DNA of 64,000 nt from an uncultured Pseudomonas sp. GTDB taxonomy: Bacteria > Pseudomonadota > Gammaproteobacteria > Pseudomonadales > Pseudomonadaceae. The stretch spans positions 17,718 to 81,717 of the forward strand of contig NZ_CAJYDW010000001.1 in NCBI RefSeq assembly GCF_913774235.1, in the 5' to 3' direction. Position numbers and translations under genes: made by a program. Under the pieces are notes generated by a model that was given only the letters and a program-made list of their open reading frames with translations, searched no databases and was not told the origin of the DNA. Of the stretch, positions 19,059 to 30,083 are shown piece after piece (positions within the stretch are counted from its first letter, which is position 1; each line of letters opens with the position of its first letter).

Positions 19059-21008
19059 TCAGGCCGAGGCGCCGCGGGCCAGGCGGGGTGCCTCGCTGGT
19101 TGCGGTGGCGTCCAGCAGCGCCAGGCGCGCGCGCACCGCGTGCTCGATGCCGGCCGCGTCCAGTCCGCACTCGGCGAGCATCTCGGCCGGCTTGGCGTGC
19201 TCGATGTAGCTGTCCGGCAGGCCCAGGTTGAGCACCGGTTGGACCAGGGCATTGGCCTGCAGGAATTCGTTGACCGCACTACCGGCGCCACCCATGACGC
19301 TGTTCTCCTCGACGGTGACCAGCAGGTCGTGGTCGGCGGCGAACTGACGGATCAGCGCCTCGTCCAGCGGCTTGACGAATCTCATGTCGGCCACGCTGGC
19401 GTCCAGGCCCTCAGCGACCTGCAGGGTTTCGGCCAGTTGCACGCCAAAGACCAGGAAGCCGACCTTGGTGCCGTTCTTCAGGCTGCTCTGGCGACGCACC
19501 ACGCCTTTACCGATAGGCAGGGGTTCCAGGCCCGGATCCAGCGCGGCGTTGGGGCCGCTACCACGCGGGTAGCGCACCGCGGCTGGGCCCTGGTGGCGAT
19601 AGCCGGTGGTGAGCAGGCGGCGCAGCTCGTTCTCGTCGCTGGGCGCCATGATCACCATGCCGGGGATGCAGCGCAGATAGGCCAGGTCGAAGCTGCCGGC
19701 GTGGGTAGGGCCGTCTTCGCCGACCAGACCGGCGCGGTCGATGGCGAAGAGCACGTCCAGGTTCTGCACCGCGACGTCGTGGATCAGTTGATCGTAGGCG
19801 CGTTGCAGGAAGGTCGAATAGATGGCCACCACCGGCTTCATGCCGTCGCAGGCCAGGCCGGCGGCCAGGGTCACCGCATGCTGCTCGGCGATGGCCACGT
19901 CGAAATAGCGCTCGGGGAAGCGTTCGGCGAAGCGGATCAGGTCGGAGCCTTCCTTCATCGCCGGGGTGATGCCCACCAGCTTGGGATCGGCGGCGGCCAT
20001 ATCGCACAGCCAGTCGCCGAAGATGTTGGAGTACTTGGGCGCGCCCGGACGCTTGGGCTTGGCGTCCAGCGGCTCCAGCTTGGTGATGGCGTGGTAGCCG
20101 ATGGGATCGGCCTCGGCGATGGACAGGCCCTTGCCCTTGCGGGTGATCACATGGAGGAATTGCGGCCCCTTGGCGTCGCGCAGGTTGCTCAGGGTGGTGA
20201 CCAGGGTCGGCAGGTCGTGGCCGTCGATGGGGCCTATGTAGTTCCAGCCCAGCTCCTCGAAGAGGGTGCCGGGGACCAGCATGCCCTTGGCGGCCTCTTC
20301 GGTGCGGCGGGCGATTTCCCAGGCGCCGGGCAGCTTGGACAGGGCCTTCTTGCCATTTTCGCGCAGGTGCTGGTAGGTGCGGCTGGAGAGCAGGCGCGCC
20401 AGGTAGTTGGACAGACCACCGACATTGCGCGAGATGGACATGTCGTTGTCGTTGAGCACCACCAGCATGTTGGCGCCGGTGTCCGAGGCGTGGTTGAGCG
20501 CCTCGAAGGCCATGCCGGCGGTCAGGGCGCCGTCGCCGATCACCGCCACCGACTTGCGCTCGATGCCTTGCAGCTGGGCGGCGATGGCCATGCCCAGGGC
20601 GGCGCCGATGGAGGTGCTGGAGTGGCCGACGCCAAAGGTGTCGTACTCGCTTTCGCTACGGCGCGGGAAGGCGGCCAGGCCGTCCTTTTGGCGCAGGCTG
20701 GCCATGCCTTCGCGGCGACCGGTGAGGATCTTGTGCGGATAGGCCTGGTGGCCGACGTCCCACACCAGCCGGTCTTCCGGGGTATTGAAGACGTAGTGCA
20801 GGGCCACGGTCAGTTCGATGACGCCCAGGCCGGCGCCGAAGTGACCGCCGGTCTGGCCCACGGTCCACAGGAGAAAGGCGCGCAGTTCGTCGGCGACGGC
20901 TTCCAGCTCGGCGTCACCGAGCTGGCGCAGCTGGACCGGCGAGTCGATGCGGTCGAGCAGGGGCGTCGCGGGACGCTGGCGGGGAATCTCGTGAAACGTC
21001 TTGGGCAT
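19059..21008 (-). CDS. dxs: 1-deoxy-D-xylulose-5-phosphate synthase
   Basis: [52 protein letters not shown]. Confidence 0.97.
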   Translation of the reverse strand: MPKTFHEIPRQRPATPLLDRIDSPVQLRQLGDAELEAVADELRAFLLWTVGQTGGHFGAGLGVIELTVALHYVFNTPEDRLVWDVGHQAYPHKILTGRREGMASLRQKDGLAAFPRRSESEYDTFGVGHSSTSIGAALGMAIAAQLQGIERKSVAVIGDGALTAGMAFEALNHASDTGANMLVVLNDNDMSISRNVGGLSNYLARLLSSRTYQHLRENGKKALSKLPGAWEIARRTEEAAKGMLVPGTLFEELGWNYIGPIDGHDLPTLVTTLSNLRDAKGPQFLHVITRKGKGLSIAEADPIGYHAITKLEPLDAKPKRPGAPKYSNIFGDWLCDMAAADPKLVGITPAMKEGSDLIRFAERFPERYFDVAIAEQHAVTLAAGLACDGMKPVVAIYSTFLQRAYDQLIHDVAVQNLDVLFAIDRAGLVGEDGPTHAGSFDLAYLRCIPGMVIMAPSDENELRRLLTTGYRHQGPAAVRYPRGSGPNAALDPGLEPLPIGKGVVRRQSSLKNGTKVGFLVFGVQLAETLQVAEGLDASVADMRFVKPLDEALIRQFAADHDLLVTVEENSVMGGAGSAVNEFLQANALVQPVLNLGLPDSYIEHAKPAEMLAECGLDAAGIEHAVRARLALLDATATSEAPRLARGASA

Positions 21009-21158
21009 CTGGCTGATCACTTTGCGCAGAGAATTCGGCAGTTTACCCGATGCCCGCGTGGCATCCCAACAGCGGGCAGGGCGTCTTGTTATGCCCCTGT
21101 GACAACGGACCCGGGGGCAAATGCGGCCCGGGTCACGAGTTTTTCCGCGAGCGGAGAC

Positions 21159-22037
21159 TTAGCTGCGCCGTCCGACGATGTAGCGGGCCAGGGCGCGTAG
21201 GGGTTCGGCGCGTTCGCCCAGGGGTGCGATGGCGGCCAGGGCCGTGTCGCACAGCTCCAGGGCATAGGCCTTGGCCGCCTCCAGCCCGAGCAGTGCCGGG
21301 TAGGTCGGTTTGTCGCGGGCGAGATCAGCGCCCTGGCGTTTGCCCAGGGTCTGCGTATCGCTCTCGATGTCGAGCACGTCGTCCCACACCTGGAAGGCCA
21401 GGCCGATGGCCTGGGCGTAGCGGGCCAGGGCCTCTCGGTCGGCTGCGGTGGCGGTGCCACTGGCGAGGGCCCCGAGTTGCACGCTGGCGGCGATCAGGGC
21501 GCCGGTCTTGTGCAGGTGCATGGTCTCCAGCGCCGGCTGGTCGATGCGCCGCCCTACTGACTCCAGGTCGATGGCCTGGCCGCCGACCATGCCGGCCGGG
21601 CCGCTGGCGCGGGCCAGGGTGGCGACCATCTCCAGGCGCACCGCGGCATCCTGGGGCGCCGCCAGCAGGGTCTCGAAGGCCAGGGTCTGCAGGCCGTCGC
21701 CGGCGAGGATGGCGCAGGCTTCGTCATAGGCCTTGTGGGTGGTGGGCCGGCCACGGCGCAGGTCGTCGTCGTCCATGGCCGGCAGGTCGTCGTGGACCAG
21801 GGAGTAGGCGTGGATCAGCTCCACCGCGCAGGCGGCCTGGTCGGCGCGCGCCGGGTCGCCGCCCAGGGCTTCGCAGGCGGCATAGACCAGCAGCGGCCGC
21901 ACCCGCTTGCCGCCACCCATGACGCTGTAGGCCATGGCGTGGTAGAGACGGCCGAGTTCCGGGCGCGGCGCTTCAAAGAGGGGGGCGAGGGCACTGTCGA
22001 CGCGAGTCTGGCAGCGTTGCTGGTAGGCCTCGATCAT
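21159..22037 (-). CDS. ispA: (2E,6E)-farnesyl diphosphate synthase
   Basis: [23 protein letters not shown] first Asp-rich motif; DDVLDIESD second. Confidence 0.96.
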   Translation of the reverse strand: MIEAYQQRCQTRVDSALAPLFEAPRPELGRLYHAMAYSVMGGGKRVRPLLVYAACEALGGDPARADQAACAVELIHAYSLVHDDLPAMDDDDLRRGRPTTHKAYDEACAILAGDGLQTLAFETLLAAPQDAAVRLEMVATLARASGPAGMVGGQAIDLESVGRRIDQPALETMHLHKTGALIAASVQLGALASGTATAADREALARYAQAIGLAFQVWDDVLDIESDTQTLGKRQGADLARDKPTYPALLGLEAAKAYALELCDTALAAIAPLGERAEPLRALARYIVGRRS

Positions 22038-22276
22038 GCGTCGTCCCCGACGGGGGCGAAGGGGGCAGCACTGAGTTCGCCGTCCTTTTCCAGCAGGATC
22101 TGCACCTTCTGCTCGGCCTGGGCCAGGGCGCCCTGGCATTCGCGGGTCAGACGGATGCCCTGTTCGAAGGCACCTAGGGAGTCCTCCAGGGATAGCTCGC
22201 CGCTTTCCAAGCGTTCCACCAGGGTCTGCAGTTCGGCCAGGGATTGTTCGAAGTCGGGAGCTTTCTTGCGGGCCAT
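22034..22276 (-). CDS. xseB: Exodeoxyribonuclease VII small subunit
   Basis: [43 protein letters not shown]. Confidence 0.95.
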   Translation of the reverse strand: MARKKAPDFEQSLAELQTLVERLESGELSLEDSLGAFEQGIRLTRECQGALAQAEQKVQILLEKDGELSAAPFAPVGDDA

Positions 22277-22391
22277 CGGGATTCTCGGCAGAGGCGATCG
22301 GGTCGCGGGAAGTGGGCTACAGGTCAGCCATTGTGCCACAGCCATCGGCGCTGCTTGACGCCGTGCCCGGCCAGGCCCTAGGGTAGCGGTC

Positions 22392-22442
22392 ATGAAAACG
22401 CGCAGCCCCCAACGCCCCAGCATTATTACCGCCATTACCTGA
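22392..22442 (+). CDS. Putative ilvA leader peptide [16 protein letters not shown]
   Basis: ATG AAA ACG CGC AGC CCC CAA CGC CCC AGC ATT ATT ACC GCC ATT ACC TGA; Ile/Thr-rich C-terminus just before attenuator hairpins. Confidence 0.7.
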   Translation: MKTRSPQRPSIITAIT

Positions 22443-22500
22443 TGGCGGGACAGCGTTAGCTGCGCAACCAAACCCGCCCAAGAGGCGGGTTTGTACTTTC
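22429..22500 (+). promoter_or_regulatory. Transcription attenuator: pause hairpin, antiterminator and terminator upstream of ilvA
   Basis: Segment 1 CCGCCAT (22429-22435), 2 ATGGCGGG (22442-22449), 3 AAACCCGCC (22470-22478), 4 GGCGGGTTT (22484-22492); 1:2, 2:3 and 3:4 can pair. Confidence 0.75.
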
Positions 22501-22539
22501 TGACTCCTGGGCCCCGACGAAACACCCCAGGAGCCCGCC

Positions 22540-24081
22540 ATGACCGCCCAGGAACCCGCCACCGACCTCTTGCAGCGTTATGCCCGCAAGATCCTCGAAG
22601 CCCCCGTCTACGACGTGGCGATCGAAACGCCTCTGCAACCGGCGCGGGCGCTGTCCGAGCGACTGGGTTGCCAGGTGCTGCTCAAGCGCGAAGACCTGCA
22701 GCCGGTGTTCTCCTTCAAGATCCGCGGTGCCTACACCAAGCTGGCCAGTCTCTCGACCGAGGAAAAGGCCCGCGGGGTGATCGCCGCCAGCGCCGGCAAC
22801 CACGCCCAGGGACTGGCCCTGGCCGCTCGCGAGCTGGGGGTGCGGGCGATCATCGTCATGCCGCGCACCACGCCCGAACTCAAGGTCATCGGCGTGCAGT
22901 CCCGCGGTGGCGAGGTGGTGCTGCACGGCGATGCCTTCCCCGAGGCCCTGGCCGAGGCGCTACGGCTGGTCGAGGAGCAGGGCTACACCTTCGTCCCGCC
23001 CTATGACGACCCTGACGTCATCGCCGGCCAGGGCACCGTAGCCATGGAGATCCTGCGTCAGCATCCGGGGCGGTTGGACGCTATCTTCGTCCCCGTGGGT
23101 GGCGGTGGTCTGATCGCCGGTATCGCCGCCTACGTGAAATACCTGCGCCCCGAGATCAAGGTGATTGGCGTGGAGCCCGACGACTCCAACTGCCTGCAAC
23201 AGGCCATGGTGGCGGGCGAGCGGGTGGTCTTGCCAAGGGTAGGGCTGTTCGCCGACGGCGTGGCCGTGGCCCAGATCGGCCATCACACCTTCGAGGTCTG
23301 CCGGCGTTATGTGGATGAAGTCATCACCGTCAGCTCCGACGAGATTTGCGCAGCGATCAAGGACATCTACGACGACACCCGCTCCATCACCGAACCGGCC
23401 GGCGCCCTGGGTGTTGCAGGGATCAAGAAGTACGCCGAGCGAGAAGGCTGCGGCGGTCAGGTGTTGGTGGCCATCGATTCCGGTGCCAACATCAACTTCG
23501 ACCGGCTGAGACACGTGGCCGAGCGGGCCGAACTGGGCGAGCAGCGCGAAGCCATCATCGCCGTGACTATCCCCGAGCGTCCGGGCAGCTTCCGCGCCTT
23601 CTGCGAAGCCCTGGGCCGGCGGCAGATCACCGAATTCAACTACCGCTACCATACCGGCGAAGAGGCGCACATCTTCGTTGGCGTCCAGACCCATCCCCAG
23701 CGCGATCCGCGCGAGGCCCTGCTCCAGGGCCTGCGCGACCAGGGGTTCCCGGTGCTGGACCTGACCGACAACGAACTGGCCAAGCTGCATATCCGCCATA
23801 CCGTGGGTGGCCATGCCGCGCGGGTGGATCAGGAGCAGGTGTTCCGCTTCGAATTCCCCGAGCGCCCGGGTGCGCTGTTCGACTTCCTCGAACGCCTGGG
23901 CGGGCGCTGGAACATCAGTATGTTCCACTACCGCAACCACGGGGCGGCGGATGGTCGGGTGTTCGCGGCGCTTGAAGCGAGCCAGGCGGAAAGGGCGGAA
24001 CTGCTGACGACCTTGGATGCCATCGGTTATCGCTACTGGGACGAGACGGAGAATCCGGCATATCGGTTGTTCATTGGCTGA
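22540..24081 (+). CDS. ilvA: Threonine ammonia-lyase, biosynthetic (two ACT-like domains)
   Basis: [18 protein letters not shown]-lysine motif; C-terminal regulatory domains [15 protein letters not shown] and [15 protein letters not shown]. Confidence 0.95.
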   Translation: MTAQEPATDLLQRYARKILEAPVYDVAIETPLQPARALSERLGCQVLLKREDLQPVFSFKIRGAYTKLASLSTEEKARGVIAASAGNHAQGLALAARELGVRAIIVMPRTTPELKVIGVQSRGGEVVLHGDAFPEALAEALRLVEEQGYTFVPPYDDPDVIAGQGTVAMEILRQHPGRLDAIFVPVGGGGLIAGIAAYVKYLRPEIKVIGVEPDDSNCLQQAMVAGERVVLPRVGLFADGVAVAQIGHHTFEVCRRYVDEVITVSSDEICAAIKDIYDDTRSITEPAGALGVAGIKKYAEREGCGGQVLVAIDSGANINFDRLRHVAERAELGEQREAIIAVTIPERPGSFRAFCEALGRRQITEFNYRYHTGEEAHIFVGVQTHPQRDPREALLQGLRDQGFPVLDLTDNELAKLHIRHTVGGHAARVDQEQVFRFEFPERPGALFDFLERLGGRWNISMFHYRNHGAADGRVFAALEASQAERAELLTTLDAIGYRYWDETENPAYRLFIG

Positions 24082-24135
24082 TTGGGTTTCAGAATCGCGG
24101 CCATGGCTGCCCGCTAACGTGGCTGCTCTGCATTG

Positions 24136-24200
24136 ATCGCGGCCATGGGCCGCTCCTACAGGGTGCATTCATGCCGGTAGGAGCGGCCCGTGGCCGCGAT
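24136..24200. repeat. Inverted REP pair (BIME-like)
   Basis: ATCGCGGCCATGGGCCGCTCCTAC ... GTAGGAGCGGCCCGTGGCCGCGAT. Confidence 0.75.
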
Positions 24201-24228
24201 TGCCTGTAACGGGCCCTGGGGCCTATCA

Positions 24229-24314
24229 GTGGAAAACGCTGCGCGGTTTTCCACGCTACGAACTGCGGAGTCCAATCGCCCCCTCTCCCTGTGGGAGAGG
24301 GCTGGGGTGAGGGG
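24229..24314. repeat. Extragenic composite repeat: GTGGAAAACGCTGCGCGGTTTTCCACGCTA module plus CCCTCTCCC/GGGAGAGGGCTGGGGTGAGGG module
   Basis: First module is identical to 6556-6585; second recurs in opposite orientation at 44832-44864 and 50346-50382. Confidence 0.7.
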
Positions 24315-24380
24315 AGCCGCGTACCAGCAGTCGAGCCTGTTGGGCTTCGCTACGCTCAGCGCCCATCTAAGAGAGTGGCG

Positions 24381-25442
24381 TCAATCCGCGTCATAGCGGG
24401 CACTGAAGGCCTGTACGAAGGCGTTGCGCAGGATATTGAAGAAGGCCTGCAGCGGGCTGATGTTCTGGTTCTTCACGCTCCCCGAAAGATCCACCCGGGT
24501 GGCGAATTGGTCGCGGCGCTGGTTCTTGAGCAGGGTCTGGGCCGTGCCCACCACGGCTTCCCAGGCGCTTTCCAGGGCGTTCTTGTGGCGATTCTCCACG
24601 TCCTGCTGCCAGTCGAAGATGTCGACGTTCCTCATCAGGGGTTTGACGTAGCCGCTGAGCTGGCCGTCCACTGCCTTGGCTTCCACTACCACATCGCCGG
24701 TGCCGGCGCGGAAATCGAATTTGCCATAAGCGCGGGCGAAGTCGTTGAGCTTAGGCAAGTCGATGTCGGTGACTCGCAGGCGGAAGTCGAAGTCGGTGAA
24801 GTCCTTGAAGGGGTCGAAGCGGGCGCTGGCTTCCAGCGGCGCGCTGCCGAGCACGGCGGCCTTGCCTTCGAAGTGGGCGATGCGTTCGCCCTGGGCGTCG
24901 GCGGCGTTGGTCAGGTTGTAGAGGCTGGCGTTGACGTCGGTGGCCGCCAGATTCACCTGGGGCTTGGAGTTGAAGTTGCGAAAGGTCACCCGTCCATCGA
25001 CTACCCGCACCTCGTCGAGGGTGATGGAGATCAGCTTGTCGACCTGGTCCTGCCAGTCGGTGCCTTCACCGGTCTGCGACTGTTCCTTGCGCGCCCCGCC
25101 GTCGACGAAGTTGAGTTCGGGGCGTTCGAAGAGGATGCGTCCGACGATGGCGTGGTCCCGCCACAGCGAGCGCCAGCTCACCGCGATGTCGATGCTGGGC
25201 GCCTTGAGGAAGGGCACCGGCACCTTGCCGTTGACCTTGACGATTTCCAGGCCCTCGATGCGATAGGCACCGCGCCACCAGGCCAGGTCCACGTCGGTGA
25301 TCTGGCCACGATAGTCACCCATGTCCGCCAACTGCTCGTTAAGGTAGTGACGAATCACCAGAGGCGCGGCCAGGTGCAGGCACAGCAGCAGGACGATCAG
25401 GCCGAGGAGGCAGTAGCAGGGAAGGCGCAGTCGCGGCGGCAT
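24381..25442 (-). CDS. DUF748 (AsmA-like) family protein
   Basis: N-terminal TM, HYLNEQLADMGDYRGQITDVDLAWWRGAYRIEGLEIVKVNG. Confidence 0.8.
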   Translation of the reverse strand: MPPRLRLPCYCLLGLIVLLLCLHLAAPLVIRHYLNEQLADMGDYRGQITDVDLAWWRGAYRIEGLEIVKVNGKVPVPFLKAPSIDIAVSWRSLWRDHAIVGRILFERPELNFVDGGARKEQSQTGEGTDWQDQVDKLISITLDEVRVVDGRVTFRNFNSKPQVNLAATDVNASLYNLTNAADAQGERIAHFEGKAAVLGSAPLEASARFDPFKDFTDFDFRLRVTDIDLPKLNDFARAYGKFDFRAGTGDVVVEAKAVDGQLSGYVKPLMRNVDIFDWQQDVENRHKNALESAWEAVVGTAQTLLKNQRRDQFATRVDLSGSVKNQNISPLQAFFNILRNAFVQAFSARYDAD

Positions 25443-25580
25443 TAGTTGGGCCCCGGATTAAGCATGTCCTGTCTCGACCCTGGAAGCGGCTGTGAGGTTC
25501 TGTTTCGAATGCCGCTTCTTTACGCGCCGCTTCGCTTCTGGTAGCGCTATGGAGAACGTCCACAATGACATCATTGCTCC

Positions 25581-26531
25581 ATGGCCATCGATCTGCAGTC
25601 GCTTTATCCCCGGCTTATCCATCTCATGCTGGATACGGTTTTCGTGGTCGATCAGCATGATTTCATCGTCTTCGTGAGCGATGCCTGCGAGAGCCTGCTC
25701 GGCTACCGTGCCGATGAACTGATCGGCACGCCGATCACCAACTACATGCATCCTGAAGATCTGGAGGCCACTCGTGCCTCCATCGAGAGGGTCATGAGTG
25801 GGCAGCCGCATCTCGACTTCCGTAACCGCTACGTGCGCAAGGATGGTGGTGTCGTCCATATCATGTGGGCAGCCTTCTGGTCGGTGGAGGTGGGTGCGCG
25901 GATTGGCGTAGCGCGAGACGTCACGGCGCTGGCCAAGGCCGAAGAGCAACTGCGCTTTCTCGCTCACCGCGATCCCTTGACCCATCTGACCAATCGCTCG
26001 CTATTCAACGACCGTCTGGAGTCGGCCTTGCGTCATGGCCGCCGTCACCAGAGCACCTTCAGCCTGCTGTTCATCGATCTGAACGATTTCAAGGGCATCA
26101 ACGACCGGTACGGGCATGCGGCGGGTGACCGGGTGTTATGCGAGGTGGCACAGCGACTGCAGCGCGGCGTGCGCGAGGTGGACACCGTGGCGCGCCTGGG
26201 CGGCGATGAGTTCGTCATCCTGCTGGCCGATGTCGCGGCGCAGGCGGATGTGGCCGCCAAGGTCGCCCAATTGCAGGCGCTGATGGAGGTACCGCTGGCA
26301 GATGAGGAGGGCGGCTTCGGCATGCCGTCCTGCAGTTTCGGCGTCGCCTGCTATCCCCTGGACGGCGCGGACGCCGAGGCGCTGCTCAGGCACGCCGATA
26401 GTGCCATGTATCGCATGAAGAAGGCGTCTGCCGCGCGGCTGGAATCGCTGCGAGTGCAGCATGACTGCCGGCTTTCCAACTGGTCGACGGACGCGGGAGG
26501 CACGGAATCCACGGTCGGCGGGCCTGAATGA
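25581..26531 (+). CDS. PAS-GGDEF diguanylate cyclase
   Basis: PAS LMLDTVFVVDQHDFIVFVSDACESLLGY; canonical RLGGDEFVILL. Confidence 0.9.
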   Translation: MAIDLQSLYPRLIHLMLDTVFVVDQHDFIVFVSDACESLLGYRADELIGTPITNYMHPEDLEATRASIERVMSGQPHLDFRNRYVRKDGGVVHIMWAAFWSVEVGARIGVARDVTALAKAEEQLRFLAHRDPLTHLTNRSLFNDRLESALRHGRRHQSTFSLLFIDLNDFKGINDRYGHAAGDRVLCEVAQRLQRGVREVDTVARLGGDEFVILLADVAAQADVAAKVAQLQALMEVPLADEEGGFGMPSCSFGVACYPLDGADAEALLRHADSAMYRMKKASAARLESLRVQHDCRLSNWSTDAGGTESTVGGPE

Positions 26532-26541
26532 AAGACACAAA

Positions 26542-26564
26542 AAAGCCGGCTTGTGGCCGGCTTT
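26542..26564 (+). terminator. Intrinsic terminator-like hairpin after PAS-GGDEF gene
   Basis: AAAGCCGGC-TTGTG-GCCGGCTTT. Confidence 0.7.
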
Positions 26565-26772
26565 CGAGGGCGGGTTGAGCTGATTTTTGGTGAGCCCGGC
26601 CCGCCCGGGTTGCCCTTGCCGGGCAGATGAGAAAGAGGCCTGGGGCCTCCGGCGGCGATCGGCAGATGGCGGATCGGCGCGGGGTCGCGGATGGCGACGA
26701 GGGGTGCAGGGTAGTCGCTTTGCCGCCGGATAGGAAGCCCGGAATGGCCGGCGTGACGCCCAGACACAGAAA

Positions 26773-26790
26773 AGCCCGGCGAACCGGGCT
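26773..26790 (-). terminator. Intrinsic terminator of ppa
   Basis: Minus strand AGCCCGGTTCGCCGGGCTTTTCTG. Confidence 0.7.
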
Positions 26791-26808
26791 CTTCGCAGGC
26801 GACGTGGA

Positions 26809-27336
26809 TCAGCCCTTGTAGGCGGCCACGGCCTTGGTGATTTCGGCGCGGGCGGCGTCGGCGTTGCCCCAGCCTTCGACCTTGACCCACTTGCCCTTCT
26901 CCAGATCCTTGTAGTTCTCGAAGAAGTGCTTGATCTGCTCCAGCAGCAGGGCCGGCAGGTCGGTGTATTCCTGCACGTCCTTGTAGAGGACGGTCAGCTT
27001 GTCGTGGGGGACGGCGATCAGCTTGGCGTCACCACCGGCTTCGTCGGTCATGTGCAGCACGCCGACCGGACGGGCGCGGATCACGGCGCCAGGCGCGACC
27101 GGGTAGGGGGTCACCACCAGCACGTCCAGGGGATCGCCATCGTCGGCCAGGGTGTTGGGGATGTAGCCGTAGTTGGCCGGGTAGAACATGGGGGTGGCCA
27201 TGAAGCGGTCGACGAAGAGGGCGTCGCTGTCCTTGTCGATCTCGTACTTGATCGGCGCGTGGTTGGCCGGAATCTCGATGGCGACGTAGATGTCGTTCGG
27301 CAGGTCTTTGCCGGCGGGAATCTTGCTGTAGCTCAT
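26809..27336 (-). CDS. ppa: Inorganic pyrophosphatase
   Basis: [35 protein letters not shown]. Confidence 0.97.
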   Translation of the reverse strand: MSYSKIPAGKDLPNDIYVAIEIPANHAPIKYEIDKDSDALFVDRFMATPMFYPANYGYIPNTLADDGDPLDVLVVTPYPVAPGAVIRARPVGVLHMTDEAGGDAKLIAVPHDKLTVLYKDVQEYTDLPALLLEQIKHFFENYKDLEKGKWVKVEGWGNADAARAEITKAVAAYKG

Positions 27337-27387
27337 GAACGGGTCCCTCTGGTCGGTTGGGAAAAGTGGCCGGGAGTATAGGCGCTT

Positions 27388-28224
27388 TCAGATCGGGGTT
27401 CGAGCCTCGGACCCCGGGGTTGCCGGCTGTTGCACGCTCGCCAGACTTACGGCGAGACGCTGGCGCGGGTCCTGGCGAAACAGCTGCTGCAGCTGGGCGT
27501 AGACCGCGGGATAGTGTTCGTCGAGGACATCGGGGGCGCTGAAGAAGTACTCGCAGGCGACGGCGAAGAATTCCTCGGGGCTTTCCGCCGCATAGGGATC
27601 GAGCGGGGTCTCGGCATCCGGGTCGGCGTCGAGCTGGCGATTGAGGTCGTCGTAGGCGCCTTGCAGGGCGCTGGTCCAGGCCGCCTGGGGCATGCCCACG
27701 TGCAGCGGCGGCTGGCCATTGCATAGGCCACCGGCGAGCAGGTCGAGGAGGTGGGCGAATTCGTGGATGACCAGGTTATAGGCCTCCCAGCCGCCACTGG
27801 CCTGGATACCGGGCCAGGCCAGCACCACCTGGCCGCGATCCCAGGCTTCGCCGTCGCGTTCCTCGTCCCATTCGTGTTCCAGGCCGCCCTCGTCGCGATG
27901 GCGTTGGGGACTGACGAAGGCATCCGGGTAGACGACGATCTCGCGCACGTTGGGATAGAGCGCCGCTTCCGGCAGATGCAGCAGGGGCAAGAGTGCCTGG
28001 GCGGCCAGCAGCAGCCGGTCACCGTCGTCCAGCTCCAGGCCTTCGAGCAGGGTCAGGCGCTTGTCGGCGAGAAACAGCACGCAGTGTTCGCGCAACCAGG
28101 CATCTTCCTCGGTGGTCAGGCCGTCGAGGATCGGCAGGCGTTGGCGCAGGCGCGCCCAGAGCTCGTCGGCGATGGCCACTCGCTCCAGCAGGCGCCGCTC
28201 GCGCCAGGCGCGCCAGAAGCCCAA
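27388..28224 (-). CDS. mtfA: MtfA-type zinc peptidase (M90)
   Basis: NLVIHEFAHLLDLLAG HExxH-type motif; MGFWRAWRERRLLERV N-terminus. Confidence 0.9.
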   Translation of the reverse strand: MGFWRAWRERRLLERVAIADELWARLRQRLPILDGLTTEEDAWLREHCVLFLADKRLTLLEGLELDDGDRLLLAAQALLPLLHLPEAALYPNVREIVVYPDAFVSPQRHRDEGGLEHEWDEERDGEAWDRGQVVLAWPGIQASGGWEAYNLVIHEFAHLLDLLAGGLCNGQPPLHVGMPQAAWTSALQGAYDDLNRQLDADPDAETPLDPYAAESPEEFFAVACEYFFSAPDVLDEHYPAVYAQLQQLFRQDPRQRLAVSLASVQQPATPGSEARTPI

Positions 28225-28228
28225 GGCC

Positions 28229-28876
28229 TCAGGCCCCGCTCTGGACCGAGGCGCGGCGGCTCTTGATCAGGCCGAGGATCATCGGCAGCAGGGAGATGCC
28301 GATGATGGCCAGCACCATCAGGGTGAGGTTCTGCTTGATGAAGGGTACGTTGCCGAAGAAGTAGCCCAGGCTCACCAGGCCGCCGACCCACAGCAGCGAA
28401 CCAAGCACGCTGTAGCCGAGGAAATAGGGGTAGTGCATGCGCCCCACGCCGGCGACGAAGGGGGCGAAGGTACGGATGATGGGCAGGAAGCGCGCCAGGG
28501 TGATGGTCTTGCCACCGTGGTGCTCGTAGAAGGCCTGGGTGCGCAACAGATAGTCGCGACGGAAGACCTTGGAATGGGGATTGCTGAACAGCTTGTCCCC
28601 GGCGAAGCGGCCGATCAGGTAGTTGGTGCTGTCGCCGGCGACGGCGGCGAACATCAGCAGGCCGGCCAGCAGATAGGGGTCCATGTCACCGAGGGCGGAC
28701 AGGGCGCCGGCGATGAAGAGCAGGGAGTCGCCGGGGAGGAAGGGCGTCACCACCAGACCCGTCTCGCAGAAGATCACCGCGAAGAGAATGGCGTAGATCC
28801 AGGTGCCGTATTGGGCTACCAACCCGCTGAGGTAGACGTCGAGGTGCAGGATCAGGTCGATCGGATTGAATTCCAT
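28229..28876 (-). CDS. DedA family membrane protein
   Basis: [45 protein letters not shown]. Confidence 0.93.
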   Translation of the reverse strand: MEFNPIDLILHLDVYLSGLVAQYGTWIYAILFAVIFCETGLVVTPFLPGDSLLFIAGALSALGDMDPYLLAGLLMFAAVAGDSTNYLIGRFAGDKLFSNPHSKVFRRDYLLRTQAFYEHHGGKTITLARFLPIIRTFAPFVAGVGRMHYPYFLGYSVLGSLLWVGGLVSLGYFFGNVPFIKQNLTLMVLAIIGISLLPMILGLIKSRRASVQSGA

Positions 28877-29009
28877 GGGGCGTGCCTACCGAGTGTGCGA
28901 GGGTCCAGCGGCGATTATAAGGGCAGCCGGGACCGGGTTTTGTGGCCTGGTCGTGATCGGCGCCGGGAAAAATCGCCAGCCGCTCAGAGGTCGGGGTAGG
29001 GCAAAGGTT

Positions 29010-29039
29010 CACTCCCGCGCCTTGCCCGGCGCGGGAGTG
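29010..29039 (-). terminator. Intrinsic terminator-like hairpin after alcohol dehydrogenase
   Basis: CACTCCCGCGCC...GGCGCGGGAGTG. Confidence 0.6.
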
Positions 29040-29051
29040 GCGAGCCGGTTC

Positions 29052-30083
29052 TCAGCTCAGCGCCATGTCGATCACCACCCGCCCTTCGATAGCGCCCTGG
29101 TGCATGCGGGCGAAGATGTCGTTGATGTTCTCCAGGGGCTCGGCGCTCACCGTGGCCTTGACCTTGCCCTCACCGGCGAAGTCCAGCGCCTCCTGCAAGT
29201 CCAGGCGGGTGCCGACGATGGAGCCGCGCACCGTGGTGCCGTTGAGCACCATGTCGAAGATCGACAGCGGGAAGTCGCCCGGCGGCAGGCCGTTGAGGGC
29301 GATGGTGCCGCCGCGGCGGGTCATGCCGATGGCCTGCTCGAAGGCCTTGGGCGAGACCGCCGTGACCAGGGCGCCATGGGCACCGCCGATCTCCTTCTTC
29401 AGGTAGGCCGCGGGGTCCTGCTGGCGGGCGTTGACCGTGACCTCGGCGCCCAGGCGGCGGGCGAGATCGAGCTTCTTGTCATCGACGTCCACCGCCGCCA
29501 CGTTCAACCCCATGGCGCGGGCGTACTGCACGGCCATGTGACCGAGGCCGCCGATGCCGGAGATCACCACCCAGTTGCCGGGCTTGGTGTCGGTCATCTT
29601 CAGGCCTTTGTAGACGGTGACCCCGGCGCAGAGGATGGGCGCGATCTCGACGAAGCCGACGTTGTCCGGCAGACGGCCGACGTAGCCGGCATCGGCCAGG
29701 GTGTATTCGGCGAAGCCGCCGTTCACCGAATAGCCGGTGTTCTGCTGGGATTCGCAAAGGGTTTCCCAACCGCCCAGGCAGTGCTCGCAATGACCGCAAG
29801 CGGAATACAGCCAGGGCACTCCGACGCGGTCGCCTTCCTTGACGTGGGTGACCCCGGCGCCCACTGCCACCACATGGCCGACGCCTTCGTGGCCGGGAAT
29901 GAAGGGCGGATTGGGCTTGACCGGCCAATCGCCTTGGGCGGCATGCAGATCGGTATGGCAGACGCCGCTGGCGGCGATCTTGACCAGCACCTGGCCGGGG
30001 CCTGGGGTGGGCACCTCGACTTCGCGGAATTCCAGGGGTTGGCCAAAGGCGGTGACGACAGCGGCTTTCATTGTTTTGGGCAT
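29052..30083 (-). CDS. adhP: Zinc-dependent alcohol dehydrogenase
   Basis: [30 protein letters not shown]; four-Cys zinc site [15 protein letters not shown]. Confidence 0.92.
   Translation of the reverse strand: MPKTMKAAVVTAFGQPLEFREVEVPTPGPGQVLVKIAASGVCHTDLHAAQGDWPVKPNPPFIPGHEGVGHVVAVGAGVTHVKEGDRVGVPWLYSACGHCEHCLGGWETLCESQQNTGYSVNGGFAEYTLADAGYVGRLPDNVGFVEIAPILCAGVTVYKGLKMTDTKPGNWVVISGIGGLGHMAVQYARAMGLNVAAVDVDDKKLDLARRLGAEVTVNARQQDPAAYLKKEIGGAHGALVTAVSPKAFEQAIGMTRRGGTIALNGLPPGDFPLSIFDMVLNGTTVRGSIVGTRLDLQEALDFAGEGKVKATVSAEPLENINDIFARMHQGAIEGRVVIDMALS

Noticed and set aside
19140-21200. 686-aa plus-strand ORF
   Set aside because: Antisense to dxs, which has full family motifs; the ORF has low-complexity G/Q/H/A composition typical of GC-rich shadow frames.
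24136-24200. CRISPR-like repeats
   Set aside because: The repeats are inverted, irregularly spaced REP/BIME-type elements without spacers or cas genes.
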